This document shows, one piece after another, positions 59,496 to 64,000 of a stretch of 64,000 nucleotides of DNA; the first letter of the stretch is position 1, and each line of letters begins with the position of its first letter. Under the pieces are notes generated by a model. The model saw only the letters and a list, made by a program, of their open reading frames with translations, made no database searches and was not told the origin of the DNA. The translations under genes were made by a program, and so were the position numbers. The stretch is from Sphingobium sp. V4. Lineage in GTDB: Bacteria > Pseudomonadota > Alphaproteobacteria > Sphingomonadales > Sphingomonadaceae. Where the stretch lies: contig NZ_CP081001.1 in assembly GCF_029590555.1 (NCBI RefSeq), forward strand, positions 2,294,001 to 2,358,000, given 5' to 3'.

Positions 59496-60692
59496 TCAGG
59501 CCGCCTTGGCCTCCGCGAAGCTCCGCGCGCCGGCGGAAATCTTCTCGATGGCTTCGGCGATATGGCTTTCCTCGATGACGAGGGGCGGCAGGATGCGCAG
59601 CACATTCTGCCCGGCCGACACGGTCAACAGGCCATGATGGTCGCGCAGATGGCCGACGAAGCTGCGGGCGTCATAGCCGTCCTTCATCTTGACGCCCAGC
59701 ATCAGGCCCATGCCGCGCACATCCTCGAACATGTCGTCATGATTGGGGATGAGCTGTTCCAGCGCGGCGCGCAGGCGCGCGCCCATGGCGTTCACATGGT
59801 CCAGGAACCCGTCGGCCAGCACTTCCTCGATCACCGTCAGGCCCACCGCCATGGCCAGCGGATTGCCGCCATAGGTGGTGCCATGGGTGCCGAAGACCAT
59901 GCCCTTGGCCGCGTCCTCGGTGGCGAGGCAGGCACCCAGCGGGAAGCCCGCGCCGATGCCCTTGGCCACCGCCATGATGTCCGGCTTCACGCCATATTGC
60001 TCGTGCGCGAAGAAGGTGCCGGTGCGGGCGTAGCCGCACTGCACTTCGTCCAGCACCAGCAGCAGGCCATGCTCGTCGCACGCCTTGCGCAGGCCAGTCA
60101 GGAATTCGCGCGTCGCCGGGGTGACGCCGCCCTCGCCCTGCACCGGTTCCAGCAAGAAACCGGCAGTATTGTCGTCGATCGCCGCCAGCGCGGCGTCGAG
60201 ATCGTTGAAGGGCACCACGGTAAAGCCGGGCAGCAGCGGTTCGAAGCCGTCGCGCATCTTGGGCTGGCTGGTGGCCGAGATCGTCCCCAGCGTCCGCCCG
60301 TGAAAGGCGTTGTCGAAACTGATCAGCTTGTGCCGGTGCGCCTCACCATTGGCATAATGATAGCGGCGCGCGGTCTTGATCGCGCATTCGACCGCTTCGG
60401 CGCCCGAATTGGTGAAGAAGACGGTGTCGGCGAACGTGTTGTCGACCAGTTTCTGCGCGAACTTCTCGCCCAGCGGCATCCCGTACAGGTTCGACACATG
60501 CATCAGCGTCGCGGCCTGATCGGCGATGGTCTTGACCAGTTTCGGATGGCCGTGGCCGAGCAGGTTGACGGCGATGCCGCTGGCGAAGTCGAGATAGCGT
60601 TCGCCGCGCTCGCCGATCAGATAGCAGCCCTCGCCTCGCACCGGACGCACATCGCACCGGGGGTAAACGGGCATGAGCGGCGTAATCGACAT
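59496..60692 (-). CDS. argD: Acetylornithine/succinyldiaminopimelate aminotransferase
   Basis: 398 aa from ATG 60692 (MSITPLMPVYPRCDVRPVRG); a frame extending antisense through fliS is rejected. Class III PLP enzyme: DFASGIAVNLLGHGHPKLVK, FFTNSGAEAVECAIKTARRY, FLLEPVQGEGGVTPA, LLLVLDEVQCGYARTG and the PLP lysine in AVAKGIGAGFPLGA (about 245-260). It makes acetylornithine in arginine synthesis and can serve in lysine synthesis. Followed by argF after a hairpin element, so readthrough may be modulated. Confidence 0.96.
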   Translation of the reverse strand: MSITPLMPVYPRCDVRPVRGEGCYLIGERGERYLDFASGIAVNLLGHGHPKLVKTIADQAATLMHVSNLYGMPLGEKFAQKLVDNTFADTVFFTNSGAEAVECAIKTARRYHYANGEAHRHKLISFDNAFHGRTLGTISATSQPKMRDGFEPLLPGFTVVPFNDLDAALAAIDDNTAGFLLEPVQGEGGVTPATREFLTGLRKACDEHGLLLVLDEVQCGYARTGTFFAHEQYGVKPDIMAVAKGIGAGFPLGACLATEDAAKGMVFGTHGTTYGGNPLAMAVGLTVIEEVLADGFLDHVNAMGARLRAALEQLIPNHDDMFEDVRGMGLMLGVKMKDGYDARSFVGHLRDHHGLLTVSAGQNVLRILPPLVIEESHIAEAIEKISAGARSFAEAKAA

Positions 60693-60751
60693 GGGCCTTC
60701 CCTTTCTGGACTGATGTATCATCGTCTGGTGCGCGGACTTGCGCGAAACGC

Positions 60752-60777
60752 AAAAAGGCGGCCCCCGCCGGGCCGCC
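60752..60777 (-). terminator. Terminator downstream of fliS
   Basis: On the minus strand GGCGGCC and GGCCGCC (60757-60763 with 60771-60777) form a seven-base stem around CCCGCCG, followed by TTTTT (60752-60756). It separates the flagellar genes from argD, which is on the same strand. Confidence 0.82.
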
Positions 60778-60853
60778 CTTTGCGAGCACCGCCTATACAG
60801 GCGCCATGTGGGGGGTGCAACCCCGCAGCATGGCCACCCAGGGGCGATTGGCC

Positions 60854-61249
60854 TTAGCCGATCTGGTTCCAGGCTTCGGCGATTCCCGCGACCATGGCGC
60901 GGGCCTGGTCGACCGGATCGGCCGACCGTTCCTTGGCGCCGACCAGCAGCAACCGGCGCGCTTCGCGGTAGATCTGCGCCAGGCCGACCGCAACATCGCC
61001 GCCCTTGTCGAAATCGAGGCTGGATTCGAGCGCGAACAGGATCGACATGGCGCGGGCCTGCTTGTCCGACACCTTCATCCGGTCGCCATTGCGTTCGGCC
61101 AGCGCCGCCGCGTCCATCGCCAGCAGCAGCTCGTCGAACAAGATCCTGACCAGCCCGTGCGGGGTGGCGCCTTCGGTCCGGCTGCCCGAATGGACCGCCG
61201 CATAACGCCGTGCCGCCGCGCCGCCTGCATAACCCTGATTGTAGAACAT
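60854..61249 (-). CDS. fliS: Flagellar export chaperone FliS
   Basis: 131 aa, 17 bases after fliD. FliS features: a disordered MFYNQGYAGGAAARRYAA start, GLVRILFDELLLAMDAAALA, FALESSLDFDKGGDVAVGLA and a C-terminal helix. It binds the C-terminus of flagellin in the cytoplasm and prevents premature assembly. No fliC lies in the window. The gene order fliD-fliS is common. A terminator at 60752 closes the unit. Confidence 0.92.
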   Translation of the reverse strand: MFYNQGYAGGAAARRYAAVHSGSRTEGATPHGLVRILFDELLLAMDAAALAERNGDRMKVSDKQARAMSILFALESSLDFDKGGDVAVGLAQIYREARRLLLVGAKERSADPVDQARAMVAGIAEAWNQIG

Positions 61250-61266
61250 CGTCTTGTCGTCCCGAA

Positions 61267-62682
61267 TTAGCTGTCGCTGTTGTTCCAGACCTCGATCTGC
61301 TGTTCGAGGTAGCTTTGCGTGGCCTTGAGCGCGCTGAGGCGCGTTTCCATCGCCGCATAGATGGTGGTCAGATGGTCCTCATAATCGGCCATCTGAGTGT
61401 CGAGCTTTTCGAGCTGCTCGGTAAATTCGTCCGACAGCGCCTCATAGCGTTCCTGCGCCAGGGTGAGCGGCCCGTCATCCTTCTCGATATTGTCGCGCAC
61501 CGTGTCCATCAGCGCGGACAGGCCGGGATTCGCCGTGGTCGACACCTTGGGATTGACCATGTTGGTGACGCCTTCGGGGTCGTTCTCCAGCGCGCTCGCC
61601 AGCCGGTCGGTGTCGAGGCTCAGCGTGCCGTCGCGATTGGTCGTGACGCCGATGTCGGCCAGGGTCTTGTAGGTCCCGGTCGAATTCAGCTCGGTCGAGG
61701 TGAGCGCCGCCAGCTGCCGCTTCATGTCGCGCACGCCCGACACGCCGCTCAGCACCCCGGCGTTCGATGAATCGGTGCCCGCCGCAGTCGCGGTGTTCAG
61801 CGCCGACATCAGCGTGTTGTAGGCGTCGACGAATTCCTTGAGCAGATCGGACAGGCCCGCCGTCGGCTGCGACATGGACAGGGTCACGATCGTGCCGGGC
61901 GACGCCTTGTTGAGGTCGATCCGCAGATAGTCGATGGCGCCGTCGACGGTGTTGCTGGCATATTCATATGCGACGCCGTCCAGCGTGATCTTCGCGTTCT
62001 GCGGCGCCGACGAACCGGTCATGGTGGCGCTGTCGGTGCCGCTCCACCCCAGGCCGGCGAGCGCGCTGCCGCTGTCGTCGGCCGCGACGCCGATGCTGAA
62101 ATCATTGTCGGCCCCGGTTTCGCCCTTGAACACCAGGCGGGTGCCCGACGCGTCGGTGACGACACGGGCGGTGACGCCGCTGTTGGCCGCGTTGATCGCC
62201 GAGGCGAGACCGGCATAGCTGTTGTTGGTCGAATCGATCGTGATCGTCGTCGTTCCGCCCGACGCGGTCGTGATCGTGAAGCTGCCGGTGCCGATCGCCG
62301 TGCTGCCGGTCGCGCCGCTGACCGCGCTGGAGGACAGCACCCGCGCCGTGGCGAGCTGCTCCACCGTCAGCTGCGCGGGCAGGCCCGCCGGGCTGCCGCC
62401 GCTCAGCAGGCTGACGGACGCGATGCTGCTGTCGTTGGAGGAGGCCGTGCCGGTATAGTCCGTGCCAGAGAGGACTTCAGTCAGCGCGTCGGCGAAGGTA
62501 TCGAGCGAGCTGATCGCCGAGGCGAGCGCGGAGATGCGCGAGCTGTTGAGCGACTGGCGGCTGGTGATCGCCGACTCCTTCGGCTCGCGCGTCGCGCTGA
62601 CCAGGCTGGATACGAGCGCGGAGGTGTCGATCCCCGATCCCGCGCCGAGCGCCGTCAAGATGCTGCTGCCTACCGAAGTCAT
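61267..62682 (-). CDS. fliD: Flagellar hook-associated protein 2 (cap protein FliD)
   Basis: 471 aa from ATG 62682 (MTSVGSSILTALGAGSGIDT); the five-codon upstream extension is rejected. FliD_N begins GSGIDTSALVSSLVSATREP; the central part is Ser/Thr/Gly-rich beta structure, and the FliD_C coiled-coil region (about 270-465) contains LLKEFVDAYNTLMSALNTAT and ends with LEQLDTQ-like helices and SYLEQQIEVWNNS. It caps the growing filament and folds incoming flagellin. Its operon partner fliS follows. Confidence 0.94.
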   Translation of the reverse strand: MTSVGSSILTALGAGSGIDTSALVSSLVSATREPKESAITSRQSLNSSRISALASAISSLDTFADALTEVLSGTDYTGTASSNDSSIASVSLLSGGSPAGLPAQLTVEQLATARVLSSSAVSGATGSTAIGTGSFTITTASGGTTTITIDSTNNSYAGLASAINAANSGVTARVVTDASGTRLVFKGETGADNDFSIGVAADDSGSALAGLGWSGTDSATMTGSSAPQNAKITLDGVAYEYASNTVDGAIDYLRIDLNKASPGTIVTLSMSQPTAGLSDLLKEFVDAYNTLMSALNTATAAGTDSSNAGVLSGVSGVRDMKRQLAALTSTELNSTGTYKTLADIGVTTNRDGTLSLDTDRLASALENDPEGVTNMVNPKVSTTANPGLSALMDTVRDNIEKDDGPLTLAQERYEALSDEFTEQLEKLDTQMADYEDHLTTIYAAMETRLSALKATQSYLEQQIEVWNNSDS

Positions 62683-62763
62683 GGGCCGTCCTTTCAAGAG
62701 GGTAGAACGGCGGTAGCGACCAGAGCTTTAGGAAAGATTTTCGTCCCGGAAAAACAGGCTGGC

Positions 62764-63213
62764 TCAGCTGCCGGATGCAGCGATCTGCTCGACCGTCGCG
62801 CGCGTCGGATGCGCCTGCGCGACATGGGCGTAGGCGGCGCGCTCGACGATCCGCTTGGCGAGGACGGCGGCATGTTCGACCGCTTCCTTGCTGGCGGGCG
62901 GCAGCGGCACCAGCACGATCGGCCGGGGGATCATCGCCTGGATCGCACCCGCGGCGGCGTCCACGTCGGTTGCTCCAGCGTCCAGGTCAGCCAGTATCTC
63001 GGCGATGCGGGCATGAACCTCGACATATTCGGCGACGCTGGCCAGTTCCTGGCTGGCGCTGGAGGTCTGGGCCACGGGCGCCCGCCGCTCCTGCGTCGCC
63101 GAGTCCGTGGATCGGCTGGCCTCCACGGGCTGGACGACGGGCACGGGCGAGGGCGCGCGGACGACCGTCCGGTCGACCGGCGACAACTCAGTACGAGATA
63201 CATAGTCGTCCAT
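62764..63213 (-). CDS. Unknown protein upstream of fliD
   Basis: 149 aa. The N-terminal 55 residues are rich in Pro, Ser, Thr and Arg, suggesting disorder; residues about 58-145 form predicted helices with SVAEYVEVHARIAEILADLD and VEHAAVLAKRIVERAAYAHV. No signal peptide or membrane segment is seen. It shares strand and spacing (81 bases) with fliD-fliS and may be a flagellar accessory protein comparable in position to FlaG, but it lacks recognisable FlaG sequence. No function is assigned. Confidence 0.6.
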   Translation of the reverse strand: MDDYVSRTELSPVDRTVVRAPSPVPVVQPVEASRSTDSATQERRAPVAQTSSASQELASVAEYVEVHARIAEILADLDAGATDVDAAAGAIQAMIPRPIVLVPLPPASKEAVEHAAVLAKRIVERAAYAHVAQAHPTRATVEQIAASGS

Positions 63214-63269
63214 GACGCACCACTTTCATGCGTCCCCGTGAACAGAGTACGGACAGGCCCGGCTAAACT

Positions 63270-64000
63270 TTAATTCACCAGACGAAATTTTTTCCCTGAG
63301 CCGGAAAGAAGGGCCGCGACGATCGGCACAAGGGCGGGTCCGGGCAGGCCGGCCATCCCCGCAACCAGTTGAAGCAAGGGCAAAAGGAAGAGCAGGATGG
63401 GAAGGATGCGCCCTTGCCCGGCGACCAGCAGAAAAACGGCCATGGTGGCAAGGGCCAGCGTGTCGTAGGACAGCATATAGGGCGTCGCCGACACCGCGCA
63501 GGCCAGGAACAGCAGATTGGCCGACAGATCGCCAGCGGCAGGCCGGTGACGGAAGCGCAGCCAGACCAGCAGCGCCGCAAGCAGCGCCAGCGCCACCTGG
63601 AAGGCGCTCGCCACCGGGACGGGCATGCCGGCGACGCGCAGGTTCATGAACAGGGTCGGCATGAACGGCCCGGCCAGATGATCGGGATCGCTCAGCACCA
63701 GCGACTGGTTGGCGATGCCGGTCTGGACGTAGATGCGCCAGATGTCCGGCCCCCAGAGCAAGGCGACGAGGGCGGCCAGCGCCAGGCTGGAGACGGCGGC
63801 GGCGGCGAAGGCGCGCCAATTGCGGCTGGCGAGGAAGAGGATGGGCAGCAGCAGGGCGAGCTGCGGTTTCACCAGCAGCAGGCCGACCAACGCGCCGGCG
63901 AGGACCGGCCGCTCCTCCCGCCAGCGCAGCACCGCGAGCAGGATGGCGGCGGCGAACAGCGCAAACTGGCCGGACAGGATGGCGATCAGCGCGGCCGGCG
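63270..64000 (-). CDS. GT87/DUF2029 family membrane mannosyltransferase-like protein, 5' end outside window
   Basis: The frame runs off the right edge; the visible C-terminal part is about 243 codons. It is strongly hydrophobic with about seven helices. The segment LSGQFALFAAAILLAVLRWR at the edge contains the GQ..L pattern of DUF2029/GT87, and the LVKPQLALLLPILFLASRNW helix follows, as in alpha-1,2-mannosyltransferases that use polyprenyl-phosphomannose in the periplasm. The donor and acceptor are unknown. Divergent or convergent partners lie outside. Confidence 0.8.
   Translation of the reverse strand, partial: PAALIAILSGQFALFAAAILLAVLRWREERPVLAGALVGLLLVKPQLALLLPILFLASRNWRAFAAAAVSSLALAALVALLWGPDIWRIYVQTGIANQSLVLSDPDHLAGPFMPTLFMNLRVAGMPVPVASAFQVALALLAALLVWLRFRHRPAAGDLSANLLFLACAVSATPYMLSYDTLALATMAVFLLVAGQGRILPILLFLLPLLQLVAGMAGLPGPALVPIVAALLSGSGKKFRLVN

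Noticed and set aside
1..64000. Insertion sequences, prophage genes, CRISPR arrays, rRNA genes, known riboswitches
   Set aside because: Looked for transposase or integrase motifs, regularly spaced repeats, rRNA signature sequence and thiamine, cobalamin, glycine or SAM riboswitch cores; none was recognised.

Overview
The window is GC-rich, densely packed bacterial chromosome of an alphaproteobacterium, most likely a sphingomonad (Sphingobium or Sphingomonas type). This is inferred from a sphingan-like Wzx/Wzy exopolysaccharide operon, a long-form isocitrate lyase divergent from an ScfR/RamB-type regulator, CpdR, a fused-free petABC set, the F1-ATPase zeta subunit, the comF-grxC-nitrilase-DUF1178 block, a SuhB-like sRNA and a dispersed inverted repeat of the kind common in sphingomonad genomes. 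No species name can be fixed from sequence alone.

Layout. (1) 1-14698, plus strand: an exopolysaccharide operon. It opens with the end of an outer-membrane barrel cut by the window edge, followed by Wza-like export protein, an AAA ATPase, Wzz-like co-polymerase, a BY-kinase-like protein with a degenerate P-loop, a WecG/TagA glycosyltransferase, Wzx flippase, Wzy polymerase, three GT2 glycosyltransferases, a GH10 glycosidase, an acyltransferase and a fourth GT2. Nearly every junction is a 4-base stop/start overlap. A GH16 glycosidase (14683-16059) faces it. (2) 16255-19403: a YciI-like gene, then a minus-strand three-gene cassette: a Tat-signal glycine/proline/asparagine-rich peptide, a PqqD-HprK fusion kinase and an NTP_transf_5 nucleotidyltransferase. 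This is the best candidate for a poorly described peptide-modification system. It lies directly downstream of tRNA-Arg(CCT). (3) 19768-27469: housekeeping and stress genes (DUF1178, nitrilase, grxC, comF, methyltransferase, phosphoesterase, lipid kinase, acetyltransferase, fatty-acid desaturase). (4) 27540-31569: a candidate sRNA, lptF-lptG, a DUF2141 protein and a second DAGK-like kinase. (5) 31708-35759: grxD-bolA-zeta subunit, leuC-small ORF-leuD, and a GST. (6) 35970-43500: DUF885 peptidase-like protein, aceA and its divergent regulator, structured intergenic elements, and an acyltransferase-SGNH protein. (7) 43504-50524: formylglutamate amidohydrolase-like, cpdR, dctA, tRNA-Val(GAC), nucleosidase facing apt, and petABC. 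(8) 50731-60692: trmL-hemF-GNAT, lipB, small secreted proteins, queC-queE, hslO, argD-argF with an intervening dispersed repeat. (9) 60854-64000: flagellar fliD-fliS, an unknown protein, and a GT87 glycosyltransferase cut by the right edge.

How it works together. The EPS operon encodes the whole assembly-line machinery (flippase, polymerase, chain-length control, outer-membrane export), four GT2 enzymes plus one GT26, a decorating acyltransferase and two glycoside hydrolases, but no priming transferase or nucleotide-sugar genes inside the window. The remaining regions are mostly core metabolism: glyoxylate shunt with its likely regulator, leucine and arginine synthesis, respiratory complex III, queuosine synthesis, lipoate attachment, LPS transport and redox/Fe-S handling.
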